DNA from: an uncultured Fluviicola sp.
GTDB taxonomy: Bacteria; Bacteroidota; Bacteroidia; Flavobacteriales; Crocinitomicaceae
DNA: 64,000 nt
Direction: 5' to 3'
Assembly (NCBI RefSeq): GCF_946478805.1
Contig: NZ_CAMLDC010000005.1
Coordinates: 209,551 to 273,550, forward strand
The number at the start of each line of letters is the position of its first letter. Position 1 is the first letter of the stretch. Shown here in pieces: positions 45,458 to 53,295 of this stretch. Both the position numbers and the translations under genes were made by a program. The notes beneath the pieces are model-generated. The model worked only from the letters and a program-made list of their open reading frames with translations, searched no databases and was not told where the DNA came from.

Positions 45458-46670
45458 AGAAGTTGATGTTGTAGTAATTGGGGCAGGGCCAGCGGGTTCT
45501 GTAGCGTCCTCTAAACTTATTAAAGAGGGCTTAAAGGTTTTGGTTTTGGAAAAAATGCAGTTCCCGAGATTTGTTATTGGTGAAAGCTTATTACCTCACA
45601 GTATGGATTACCTGGATGAACTGGGTTTGCTTCCAGCTGTTGAAGCCTTAAATTTCCAGGTTAAAACTGGAGCCTGTTTCTTTCACGAAGGGGAGCGTTG
45701 TGATTTCCTGTTTGAAAATCAGTTTTCAAAAGGGTGGTCGTATACCTTTCAAGTGAAACGTGCCGATTTTGATCATGCGTTGATCAAAGAAGTTGAGAAA
45801 CAAGGCGCTGAAGTTGAGTTTCAGGCTGAGGTAACGGATGTGAAAACGTCTGCTTCCAAACAAGTGGTTACTTATCGCGATGCAAATGGGGATATTCATG
45901 AAGTTCATTGCCGTTTTGTCATGGATGCAAGTGGTTATGGACGTGTTCTTCCTCAAATGTTCAACCTGGAGGTTCCGGTTTCAACGCCACCGCGCGGAGC
46001 TGTTTTTGCTCACCTGGATGATACGAGAAGAACCCCGGAAGACGGAAGAAATATTTTCGTCCATGCATTTAACGACAATACTGCCTGGATTTGGTCTATT
46101 CCTTTTTCAGATGGGACAGCTTCTGTTGGAATTGTTGGAAACAAGGATTTCGTTGAGGAATGTTATGCGGATGGTGGAAAATTGTTCAAGCAGAAAGTGG
46201 GTGAATTTCCTGGATTGAACGGCCGTTATGACGGTGTGGAATTCATGTTCGAACCGCGTTTGATTGTCAATTATGCCGTATCTGTGAAACAAGTGTATGG
46301 AGAAGGATTCGTATTGTGTGGAAATAGCACGGAATTCCTTGATCCGATCTTCAGTTCAGGAGTCACATTGGCAATTTCTTCCGGTTATAAGGCTGCTACT
46401 TTAGTTGCGAAGCAATTAAATGGCGGAATAGTGGATTGGGAGAATGAATACAGTGTCGTTTTGAAGAAAGGGATTGATGTGTTCAGAACCTATGTATTGG
46501 CTTGGTATGAAGGTACGTTGGGAGATATTTTCTTCAGTGAAAAAGTGGATGAAACAATCAGACAACAGATTTGCTCTGTTTTGGCAGGTTATGTTTGGGA
46601 TGAAACAAATCCGTTCGTTAAAAAACACAGCACCTTGGTAAATGCCGTTGCACACATAGTGAAAATGTAA
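45450..46670 (+). CDS. Flavin-dependent halogenase-like FAD monooxygenase
   Basis: 406 residues. The FAD motif GAGPAGSVAS is near residues 11-20, followed by FPRFVIGESLLPHS. The family lysine position reads FQVKTGACF (Lys72), and TAWIWSIPF (213-218) matches the halogenase signature WxWxIP. These features are shared by phenolic FADH2-dependent halogenases, and also by some hydroxylases and geranylgeranyl-reductase-like proteins. It may chlorinate or hydroxylate the aryl ring or the resorcinol. It ends the plus-strand operon and is followed by a strong terminator at 46695. Confidence 0.75.
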   Translation: MTKEVDVVVIGAGPAGSVASSKLIKEGLKVLVLEKMQFPRFVIGESLLPHSMDYLDELGLLPAVEALNFQVKTGACFFHEGERCDFLFENQFSKGWSYTFQVKRADFDHALIKEVEKQGAEVEFQAEVTDVKTSASKQVVTYRDANGDIHEVHCRFVMDASGYGRVLPQMFNLEVPVSTPPRGAVFAHLDDTRRTPEDGRNIFVHAFNDNTAWIWSIPFSDGTASVGIVGNKDFVEECYADGGKLFKQKVGEFPGLNGRYDGVEFMFEPRLIVNYAVSVKQVYGEGFVLCGNSTEFLDPIFSSGVTLAISSGYKAATLVAKQLNGGIVDWENEYSVVLKKGIDVFRTYVLAWYEGTLGDIFFSEKVDETIRQQICSVLAGYVWDETNPFVKKHSTLVNAVAHIVKM

Positions 46671-46694
46671 ATAACAATGAATTTCAATATTCAG

Positions 46695-46719
46695 GGGCAC
46701 GATTCGTCGTGCCCTTTTT
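46695..46719 (+). terminator. Intrinsic terminator of the plus-strand pigment operon
   Basis: The arms GGGCACGA (46695-46702) and TCGTGCCC (46707-46714) enclose a TTCG tetraloop and are followed by five T residues. The stem is perfect over 8 bp and GC-rich, a textbook rho-independent terminator reading on the plus strand. The convergent ligase gene ends 52 bp further on. Confidence 0.85.
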
Positions 46720-46770
46720 CTTTACCACAAATGCGCAAATTTTTGAGGTAAAATTTTAGATAAGTGTATG

Positions 46771-48012
46771 TTACTTAAACACGATTTTCTCCGGTTTGCG
46801 CATGTGATTTTTAAAGACCTGGCTTCGCAGGTAATCCGTTTCTAAAAACACAAAATGTGGCACAACCCTTAATTTTGCTTTGCAATCTTCAATAATCCGG
46901 TTCATTACCGGTGAATGCTCTATCCGGTTTTCCAATAAAACGGTAATGGTATCATGACCTAAGTAATCTTTCGCTACCTCGATTTTGTAGCAGGTGATTT
47001 CAGATTTGCTGTCAAAAATTTCGTAGATGGAAGGTGGAAAAATAGTAGTTCCTTTGAATTTGATCATTTGATTCTTCCGGCCTAAAATCGGGCCAACCCG
47101 TGGAGAAGTTCTTCCGCAGCTGCAGCTTTCCCGGTAAATCCGTGCAACGTCTCCCGTTTTATAACGGATCAACGGAGTTCCCTCCGTTCCCAATGTACTG
47201 ATCACAATTTCTCCTTTTTCGCCGTGTGCGATTTCATTTCCTTCTTCATCCAATACTTCCAGGTAAATCAGGTCTTCATTCAGATGGCCTCCCTGATGCG
47301 CCTGGCATTCTGTGAAAGCCGCCCCCATTTCCGTAGAAGCATAAGTAGAGAATAGTTCGATATTCCAATCCGCATGAATGCGTTTTGCCAATACATTTTC
47401 AGACAGGTCATCTTCCCGTATAGGCTCACCGATGCAAATAGCAGCGCGAACGGAGGTTTGATTCACATCAATTCCATTTTGCTTGGCATAATCGATCAGG
47501 TTCACTAAAAAACTAGGTACTGCGATCAGGATTGTCGGTTTGTTTTCCAGGATCGAATTCCATTGCAATGCCGGAACTCCGGGACCAATGCGGATCATTC
47601 CTGCATTTAACTCCTGAACGCCTAAATAATAAGCCAATCCTGCCATGAACTGCTTGTCAATGGTAGTCATGAGCTGAAAAAGATCCCCGGCTTTGGCACC
47701 TGCCAACTCAAAGGATTCCTTTTCATTTTTGGCCAGGCGATGTAAATCCTTCTTTGTCAGGTAAATGGTTACCGGTTTTCCGGAGGTACCGGATGTTGTC
47801 ACATATTCGGCAATTTGATCGGACGGAACACACAAGAAATCGCGATTGCTTTGAGATAAATCTTCTTTTGTTGTAAAAGGAAGTGCCCGGAAGTGGTCCC
47901 AATCCAATTGCTCCAACGAATGTTTAGCGAAGTGTTTTTGATAAAATGGAGCATGCTTTACCGCATAGTGAATGGTTTCAGTTAATTGCTCAAGTGGGTT
48001 GCTATTTTCCAT
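46771..48012 (-). CDS. PaaK-like adenylate-forming ligase
   Basis: 413 residues of the phenylacetate-CoA ligase-type ANL family. The P-loop-like motif is TTSGTSGKPVTIYL (near residue 92), the adenylation motif YASTEMGAAF and the ribose-binding YKTGDVARI follow. The usual C-terminal lysine region is short. In this cluster it most probably activates 4-coumarate and loads it onto an ACP. It overlaps the C45 gene by 11 bp and is the last gene of that two-gene operon. Confidence 0.82.
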   Translation of the reverse strand: MENSNPLEQLTETIHYAVKHAPFYQKHFAKHSLEQLDWDHFRALPFTTKEDLSQSNRDFLCVPSDQIAEYVTTSGTSGKPVTIYLTKKDLHRLAKNEKESFELAGAKAGDLFQLMTTIDKQFMAGLAYYLGVQELNAGMIRIGPGVPALQWNSILENKPTILIAVPSFLVNLIDYAKQNGIDVNQTSVRAAICIGEPIREDDLSENVLAKRIHADWNIELFSTYASTEMGAAFTECQAHQGGHLNEDLIYLEVLDEEGNEIAHGEKGEIVISTLGTEGTPLIRYKTGDVARIYRESCSCGRTSPRVGPILGRKNQMIKFKGTTIFPPSIYEIFDSKSEITCYKIEVAKDYLGHDTITVLLENRIEHSPVMNRIIEDCKAKLRVVPHFVFLETDYLRSQVFKNHMRKPEKIVFK

Positions 48013-49675
48013 TTTTTCGGGATTCTTTGATCAAATTTCGCAATTCTTCTTCAATCTGAGGCGATGCAACCCGTTTGGTAAGTGCTATTTCAAAGTTAGA
48101 AATGGCTTTTTTAGGTTGTTTTTTCTTTTGGAAGTACTTCCCTAATTGCTCGTATGTCACGTATGATTCGGAATTGTTCGAAATGAAATCCGCAATCTGT
48201 TTTTCAGAAAGATTCAATTCCTTGTCAAACATCAGATAAGCACTGATTTGTTGCTTAACGGTTTTGAAAGCCTTGAATTTTCGGTAATCAGCAGAAGTGA
48301 CAAAAGCATCGTGTGGAATGGAATCGACCAATTGAATGTGCTTTGTCCGGAAAGTTTTCGTCAGGTCATATCCAAGAAAAGTACCCAGTTGATAATCGGA
48401 ACTGGAAATGAAGTACAACCTGCTTTCCGGTTGCATTACCACGCTGTGATGTGCCTGTAATTGATTCAATGCTCTTGGATTTCCCATTCCCAAAGTGTCA
48501 CCGTCCCAGCCATTTTGATTTCTGAGAATGGTAGCTGCAATCAGTGGAGTCAGCGCTTTCGATTTTCCAAGTAACTGGTTCATTCGGTCGAAACGGTACT
48601 TCGAATCACTTTGGGAAATATTCTTGATGTTTATTTGATCTTTTTTGAATGCTTCCGATTGATAGTGGTTTGCACAAACCAACACCTCTGTCTTACTTTC
48701 ATAAACTCCCAATTTCTTTGGTGATTTTTCAATCAGGACCGCTTTTCCATCTGCCGAAGAAGAAACCATCAATGTTTCAGAAACAAAGGTGTGTCGTTTT
48801 TTGGCAATTGCCACTGCTTCATCGATGTTTTTGGCGTATTGTAAAATTTCGCGAGCTAAGAGTGAGATAGGCATTTTCGAGCTGGTTGGCAGATCGGATT
48901 TCGAAGCATTGATAGTTACAGTCAATCCTTTTTCATTCATTCCGGATGCAACACCGGTAAACCCGGCCCAGGAATAGGAAGTGAACTTATATCCCTTGCT
49001 CGGGTTGACAAAAATGATCAATTTGTTTTTCGCAAAATCATCCCCGACATAAAAATCAAAATTTCTTCCCACCAATAGTTGCTGATTCTCACTTTTGTTT
49101 CCCTTTACCACAAATGAAGTACAGCCAACTACACTGTAATCATTCAAAGCGTGACCGATGTCGTGCGCTGCATGGTAATTCAGGATGCGGGTATATTTTG
49201 AAGCAATATAATCGTACCGGTCCGAAAATGCGAGTGAGATTCCATAAATCTCCTGCTGGTTTTCAAGTGGGATGTTCTCCGGTAAATCACTGTTGAAAAA
49301 ACCGACCATCAATTTTATGAGGTGTCTCCAAAGCTTATTAGGCAGGAAATTGTTGATTTGGCCGACAAAAATATCCTCCTGTTCCTGAACCAGTTCCTTG
49401 GCGAGTTTCCCGTAAATGACACCTCGTTCATAAGGTTCTCCTTCCAGGTACATTTCCCAGACACCGAATTGATTTTTTTTCAGGTATGAATTCCCTAGTA
49501 CGTAATGATCTTTTCCGACTTGTTTTCGCTCCCCGACGTGAATGGAAGGAACTTCCGGTACATCAATCTGGGCATTGAAGAGAATGATCGTAAATAAAAC
49601 AAAGATGCATGCAAAAAGGAACTCGGTTGGGATCCAAATGAGACGGAATAGGTATTTTAAAATGGTTTTGATCAC
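48002..49675 (-). CDS. C45-family autoproteolytic peptidase/acyltransferase
   Basis: 557 residues. An N-terminal membrane helix (about 13-35) precedes an NTN-hydrolase fold with Cys185 in VVGCTSFVV as the likely autoprocessing nucleophile, plus VGRNFDFYVGDD. Penicillin acyl-CoA:6-APA acyltransferase belongs to this family. It may hydrolyse or transfer an acyl group in the periplasm, and is a candidate for the ester-forming step. A C-terminal TPR-like tail (about 490-545) may bind partners. It is divergent from the phosphopantetheinyl transferase gene, with 73 bp between starts. Confidence 0.76.
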   Translation of the reverse strand: MIKTILKYLFRLIWIPTEFLFACIFVLFTIILFNAQIDVPEVPSIHVGERKQVGKDHYVLGNSYLKKNQFGVWEMYLEGEPYERGVIYGKLAKELVQEQEDIFVGQINNFLPNKLWRHLIKLMVGFFNSDLPENIPLENQQEIYGISLAFSDRYDYIASKYTRILNYHAAHDIGHALNDYSVVGCTSFVVKGNKSENQQLLVGRNFDFYVGDDFAKNKLIIFVNPSKGYKFTSYSWAGFTGVASGMNEKGLTVTINASKSDLPTSSKMPISLLAREILQYAKNIDEAVAIAKKRHTFVSETLMVSSSADGKAVLIEKSPKKLGVYESKTEVLVCANHYQSEAFKKDQINIKNISQSDSKYRFDRMNQLLGKSKALTPLIAATILRNQNGWDGDTLGMGNPRALNQLQAHHSVVMQPESRLYFISSSDYQLGTFLGYDLTKTFRTKHIQLVDSIPHDAFVTSADYRKFKAFKTVKQQISAYLMFDKELNLSEKQIADFISNNSESYVTYEQLGKYFQKKKQPKKAISNFEIALTKRVASPQIEEELRNLIKESRKNGK

Positions 49676-49680
49676 GCTTA

Positions 49681-49714
49681 TTGAATAATTGAGTACAAAT
49701 ATAAGCTATTTTTG
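49681..49714 (+). promoter_or_regulatory. Possible promoter for the phosphopantetheinyl transferase gene
   Basis: TTG at 49681-49683 and TATTTTTG at 49707-49714 are separated by 23 nt, inside the known 17-23 nt range for Bacteroidota promoters. Transcription would start near 49721, giving a leader of about 28 nt to the ATG at 49749. Confidence 0.45.
49696..49703 (-). promoter_or_regulatory. Possible -7 element for the C45-ligase operon
   Basis: The minus strand reads TATATTTG (TAnnTTTG), about 20 nt before the C45 ATG at 49675. It nearly touches the divergent element at 49707. No -33 TTG is visible. Confidence 0.37.
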
Positions 49715-49748
49715 AGGGGTATCCTCGGTAATTTCAAGTGGCTAAGCT

Positions 49749-50294
49749 ATGATAAGTATTATTAACAATCCGAATTCTACCGTTGCTTATTTCAAGCAGG
49801 AAAATTGCAATGAACTGATTTCGGGCGGTTTGAATAAGCGTGCACTTGAAAAAGGTGGTGTCAAAACATTGCTTCAGGAGCTCGGCTATGGTGAAGAGGA
49901 GATTCTTTACGGGGAAACCGGACAGCCTTATTTTAAGGAAAGGTCCGAATCATTTCTGTCTATTTCCCATGCGAAAGGTTGGTTTGCCGTCATCATTGGA
50001 ACCGGGCCCGTAGGGATCGATATCCAAACGAAATCATCTCGCTTGAAACAAGGCCGGGATTATTTTCTAAATGAATATGAGCTATCTTTTTCTGAGGATG
50101 AGGTGGCTCTTCAGTTGATTTGGGGTGCGAAAGAAGCGTTCTATAAATTGAAATCGGGTCAAATCCCTGATTTGAAAGAGGAAGTTCGGGTAGTGAGTAT
50201 TTCAAATGAATTGTTGGTTATTGATTTTGAATCAACCAAGCACGAACTGAAATATTTGTTAGTTGAAAATGCATTTTTGGTTTTTACTGTTTGA
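49749..50294 (+). CDS. 4'-phosphopantetheinyl transferase (Sfp/AcpT type)
   Basis: 181 residues. The Mg2+-binding motifs are GIDIQ (after the SISHAKGWFAVI block) and WGAKEAFYKL, both intact. It transfers phosphopantetheine from CoA to the conserved serine of ACP 1, 2 and 3. The position at the right edge of the pigment cluster suggests a dedicated enzyme, and it marks the cluster boundary. At 181 residues it is short, as in the AcpT/HetI-like small PPTases. Confidence 0.86.
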   Translation: MISIINNPNSTVAYFKQENCNELISGGLNKRALEKGGVKTLLQELGYGEEEILYGETGQPYFKERSESFLSISHAKGWFAVIIGTGPVGIDIQTKSSRLKQGRDYFLNEYELSFSEDEVALQLIWGAKEAFYKLKSGQIPDLKEEVRVVSISNELLVIDFESTKHELKYLLVENAFLVFTV

Positions 50295-50302
50295 AAAAGA
50301 CA

Positions 50303-50310
50303 TATTTTTG
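50303..50310 (+). promoter_or_regulatory. Possible -7 element for the small lipoprotein gene
   Basis: TATTTTTG fits TAnnTTTG, and a TTG at 50277-50279 lies 23 nt upstream. Transcription would start almost at the ATG 50318, which favours the second ATG at 50330 as the real start. Confidence 0.42.
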
Positions 50311-50317
50311 ACTCCTA

Positions 50318-50569
50318 ATGAAAGCAGCCATGAAAAGATCCTTGTTAGTCCTAATCCTATTGGGAGGATTGGTTTCTTGTTCGAAATCGTTTACCTGCAC
50401 CTGTGAGTATTATTCAGATGGAACATTGAGCAATACCGATAATACGAAAATTTCCGAGGGAAGTAAGGACAAGTCTGCCACCAAGTGTGACGAAATGGAT
50501 AGCGATTATACGACTCAAGTTGGCGGCAATACTGTTCACACTGAAACAAAATGCACGCTTGCCAACTAA
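50318..50569 (+). CDS. Small cysteine-containing lipoprotein
   Basis: 83 residues (79 from the second Met at 50330). A lipoprotein signal ends at LVSC (Cys21 by the longer start). The mature part has four further cysteines (CTC, CDE, CTL), suggesting disulphides, and no recognised domain. The second ATG gives a better signal peptide and a short leader. It lies 23 bp after the phosphopantetheinyl transferase gene. Confidence 0.65.
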   Translation: MKAAMKRSLLVLILLGGLVSCSKSFTCTCEYYSDGTLSNTDNTKISEGSKDKSATKCDEMDSDYTTQVGGNTVHTETKCTLAN

Positions 50570-50585
50570 GCTAAACCGATACTTT

Positions 50586-51245
50586 ATGAGAAGAACTTTA
50601 TTTCTAATTTGTTTTGTTAGCTTTCAAACTTTAGGGCAGACATTCCATGTAGCAGATACTTCTGCTTTGATCGTAAAAACTACGAACCAATCACCTGCTC
50701 ATTGGTATATTGAGGTATTCTCCGATTTATCGGTTGATACTTCTCTTCGATGGAAAGCGACCCATTTTGATAATGTACCTGTTGAGTGGGAAATAATGAT
50801 GGATGATCAAACCAATTCATATTCAAACGTTCAAGTAGGAGACAGTGCGGACTTTGAACTGTTGGCGAACCAACCTTTTGCCCGGAAATTGATCATTAGT
50901 GCAATGTTGAACGGAACGCCGGGACACGGAATATGTTACTTTGATGTTTACGACCCGGAGAATCCTTCTTTCGTTCAGACCATCAGTTACGAATTCATCG
51001 TTACATTGTCCACCAATGGGTTGGCGGATTTGAACGAAGACTCCTTTCTGGAATGGAAGGATGGTTTTTTGGTTGTGAAGGACAATCGGGATGCGGATTT
51101 TGAAGTAGTTGACCTGGCGGGAAGGACGGTGCTTAAAAATGAACTAACAAACAAGTTTGACTGTTCAGCGCTTGTGGGAAATCAGGTTTTGATTATTAAA
51201 GTGACACTTGATAACAATAGCTCTATTATCAAGATATTCAAATAA
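50586..51245 (+). CDS. Secreted protein with a type IX secretion-like C-terminal tail
   Basis: 219 residues from ATG 50586; the longer open frame runs back into the previous gene and is not credible. A signal peptide ends near LGQ. The C-terminal about 50 residues (DLAGRTVLK, then a hydrophobic beta strand ending SIIKIFK) resemble type A sorting domains of the Bacteroidota type IX secretion system. The middle is beta-rich with no recognised domain. It is probably surface-attached or secreted. It converges with the dehydrogenase gene with 6 bp between the stops. Confidence 0.65.
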   Translation: MRRTLFLICFVSFQTLGQTFHVADTSALIVKTTNQSPAHWYIEVFSDLSVDTSLRWKATHFDNVPVEWEIMMDDQTNSYSNVQVGDSADFELLANQPFARKLIISAMLNGTPGHGICYFDVYDPENPSFVQTISYEFIVTLSTNGLADLNEDSFLEWKDGFLVVKDNRDADFEVVDLAGRTVLKNELTNKFDCSALVGNQVLIIKVTLDNNSSIIKIFK

Positions 51246-51251
51246 ATGAAG

Positions 51252-52199
51252 TTATTGATCTTCGATGTCCAGAATTTTATCTGCTAAAACAGAACTAAGT
51301 TTATAGTAGCTTTCTTCCGTCCAACCACCAACATGAGGAGTCAACAATATTTTATCTGAATCCAATAAGAATTTCAATTCTTCATTATTCAAATCGTCAA
51401 AAAAGTTTTCAAAAGATTTTTTCTCAAATTCGTTTACGTCCAATCCTGCTGCTTTTGTTGTTCCTTTTCGGATAGATTGAATTAATGATTTAGTTTCAAC
51501 TATTTTCCCTCTTGATAAATTTAGCAGGTAGATCACTTTTCCCAATCCGTCAAAAAACTCCTGGTTAGCAAAATGGATCGTTTCTTCATTCTGTGGAATA
51601 TGAAAAGAGATGACATCCGATTTGCGAAGCACGGCTTCCAAGGTGGCCTCGATTACAAAATCATCTCCGAAACCTGTTTTGTATTTGTCGTAAGCTAAAA
51701 GTGTAATATCAAAACCGCGGAGTTTCTTTGCAAAGGCTTTTCCATTATTTCCAAATCCGATGATTCCGACAGTTTTCCCATCCAGTTCAACCCCTCTGTT
51801 ACCTTCGCGATCCCAGATTCCGTTTTTAATATCCCGGTTTGCGGTATGAATCTTATTCATCATAGATAACAGCATTCCCAAAGCGTGTTCTCCAACAGCA
51901 TTCCGATTGCCTTCAGGTGCGTTGTAAAGCTGAATTCCACGTTTTTCGCAATAAGCTTCATCGATGTTTTCCATTCCTGCTCCCGAGCGAGCTATGAACT
52001 GAAGAGTTGGAGTAAATTGTAAAAAGGATTCATCCAATGTAAAACGGGAACGGATAACGATTCCGTGGGCATCTTTCAATTGGGTCTCGCATTGTTCTCT
52101 GGTCCAATCATGAGCTTCAATGCATTCGTATTCACCACTTTGAATGAGTCTTTCAGAAAGAATTGGATGAACCGTGTCGAGAAAGAATACTTTTTTCAT
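51252..52199 (-). CDS. D-2-hydroxyacid dehydrogenase (SerA-like, NAD-binding)
   Basis: 315 residues. The NAD motif is VGIIGFGNNG (near 144-153). Catalytic residues by family pattern are Arg230 in NLSRGKIV, Glu257 in DVNEFE and His289 in LTPHVGGW, so it should be active. A short length and no ACT domain make it a minimal phosphoglycerate dehydrogenase-type enzyme. The true substrate (3-phosphoglycerate, hydroxypyruvate or another keto acid) is not visible. Confidence 0.83.
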   Translation of the reverse strand: MKKVFFLDTVHPILSERLIQSGEYECIEAHDWTREQCETQLKDAHGIVIRSRFTLDESFLQFTPTLQFIARSGAGMENIDEAYCEKRGIQLYNAPEGNRNAVGEHALGMLLSMMNKIHTANRDIKNGIWDREGNRGVELDGKTVGIIGFGNNGKAFAKKLRGFDITLLAYDKYKTGFGDDFVIEATLEAVLRKSDVISFHIPQNEETIHFANQEFFDGLGKVIYLLNLSRGKIVETKSLIQSIRKGTTKAAGLDVNEFEKKSFENFFDDLNNEELKFLLDSDKILLTPHVGGWTEESYYKLSSVLADKILDIEDQ

Positions 52200-52228
52200 G
52201 GAATGAATTTGGTACTCCGAAGTTACTT

Positions 52229-52474
52229 TTATTCTTTGAACGGCTTCACCACAAACTGCAAAATAAACTTCACAAGTTGTTCAATCATGGAAAGGTTGGT
52301 CTGATTTTGAGTTCCCAGGTAATCCTGGAGTAGATTGATCGGTCGCAGGTTTTCACCCGTTTTCTCGATGTTGATCTTTATTTTTTGAGCATGAATTTCA
52401 CGCTCGAGCTTCAGGATTTGTAAATCCAGCTCAATTTCCTCAAACGAAGAATAGATTTGTGGTTTCTTTTCCAT
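52229..52474 (-). CDS. Small cytoplasmic helical protein (DUF6327-like)
   Basis: 81 residues with no signal peptide. The N-terminal half is a charged helix (about 10-40), and the C-terminal part has a short hydrophobic stretch (SMIEQLVKFILQFVV). It matches the small DUF6327-like proteins that I recall next to YtxH genes in flavobacteria. It overlaps the holin-like gene by 1 bp, and with it forms a three-gene operon. Confidence 0.7.
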   Translation of the reverse strand: MEKKPQIYSSFEEIELDLQILKLEREIHAQKIKINIEKTGENLRPINLLQDYLGTQNQTNLSMIEQLVKFILQFVVKPFKE

Positions 52475-52824
52475 CAGTTATCGAAGAATAATTTAGAAAA
52501 TCTGCGCAAGATCTGCTTTTCCACAAACCGGAGGCGTAGAAAACAAAGTAAGAGAATCAACAGGAAATAGAATCCGGCCACAATCAAAAATCCTAAAGCT
52601 ATACTTTCAAGTGCGGTTCCGATTGCCAATGCAGCTGCAACGGATCCAAAAAGGAAAGCAATCATCAAGAAGAAACCAAGCAGTATGAACCGGACAACTG
52701 TGCGGGTTGATTTCATTACAAATTGAAATCCCCAAAGTTTATAATACTGAACCGTGCTTTCTACGTAAGCTTTGGTTTCTTCTTGAATCTTATTGGTGCT
52801 CTCTTTTAATTCTTCAAATGCCAT
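52474..52824 (-). CDS. Holin-superfamily III-like membrane protein (YqjE-type)
   Basis: 116 residues. An N-terminal helix (1-30) rich in charged residues is followed by two membrane helices (about 47-70 and 75-98). The layout is that of phage-holin-superfamily III/YqjE proteins. It is part of the YtxH operon, with a 1-bp gap to that gene, and is probably an envelope-stress protein rather than a phage holin. Confidence 0.75.
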   Translation of the reverse strand: MAFEELKESTNKIQEETKAYVESTVQYYKLWGFQFVMKSTRTVVRFILLGFFLMIAFLFGSVAAALAIGTALESIALGFLIVAGFYFLLILLLCFLRLRFVEKQILRRFSKLFFDN

Positions 52825-52825
52825 C

Positions 52826-53161
52826 TTACTTAGCTGTTGTAGCTTTTTTAGCTCCTTTTTTCAAAAGTTCCAATTTTTCTTCCAAAAGCGAAATCAACTC
52901 ATCTTTTTCATGAATTCCGCTAGAAATGGCATTATCCAGAAATTCACTGATATTTTCACCGGCATTTTCTGCTTTTCGGTGCAACAGCTGAGCTAATTCA
53001 TGGTATTTATCCATCAAATCATCCTTTCCTTTGCCCAAGTTATCTTTTAACTTTTTACGGGTTTCAGACCCTTTGTCAGGTGCTAACAAAATCCCGATTC
53101 CTGCTCCCACAACTGCACCTGCAAGTACTGCTATGAGAATATTTCCTGTGCTACTTGACAT
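52826..53161 (-). CDS. YtxH-domain general-stress protein
   Basis: 111 residues. One N-terminal membrane helix with glycine-rich AVLAGAVVGAGIGILLAPDKG is typical of YtxH. The remainder is a charged helix predicted to be coiled coil. The family is linked to stress and membrane integrity, but its mechanism is unknown. It is the first gene of the three-gene operon with the holin-like and DUF6327-like genes. Confidence 0.82.
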   Translation of the reverse strand: MSSSTGNILIAVLAGAVVGAGIGILLAPDKGSETRKKLKDNLGKGKDDLMDKYHELAQLLHRKAENAGENISEFLDNAISSGIHEKDELISLLEEKLELLKKGAKKATTAK

Positions 53162-53208
53162 ACTATTTGTTTTTATGTGTTCCTAATAAATTTAACCAAA
53201 AAATCGAA

Positions 53209-53226
53209 TTCCCGGACAGTCGGGAG
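53209..53226 (-). terminator. Possible terminator after the Lrp gene
   Basis: A short inverted repeat TTCCCG...CGGGAG (stem about 6 bp, 6-nt loop) lies between the Lrp-type gene and the YtxH gene, both minus-strand. Reading on the minus strand, a T-rich ATTTTTTGG follows about 6 nt later. It may separate the two units. Confidence 0.35.
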
Positions 53227-53295
53227 AATCTTTTAACGTTAATTCTGAGTTTCAAAAGGGTTTGGCCACGAATTGACGAATTCTTGGAAACCTTA

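Noticed and set aside
50487..50585. Longer N-terminus for the secreted protein at 50586
   Set aside because: It lies within the preceding lipoprotein gene in another frame and would remove the clear signal peptide at ATG 50586.
52474..53161. Prophage signal from the holin-like protein
   Set aside because: No other phage gene is nearby. YtxH, the YqjE-type and DUF6327-like proteins form a host stress-type operon.
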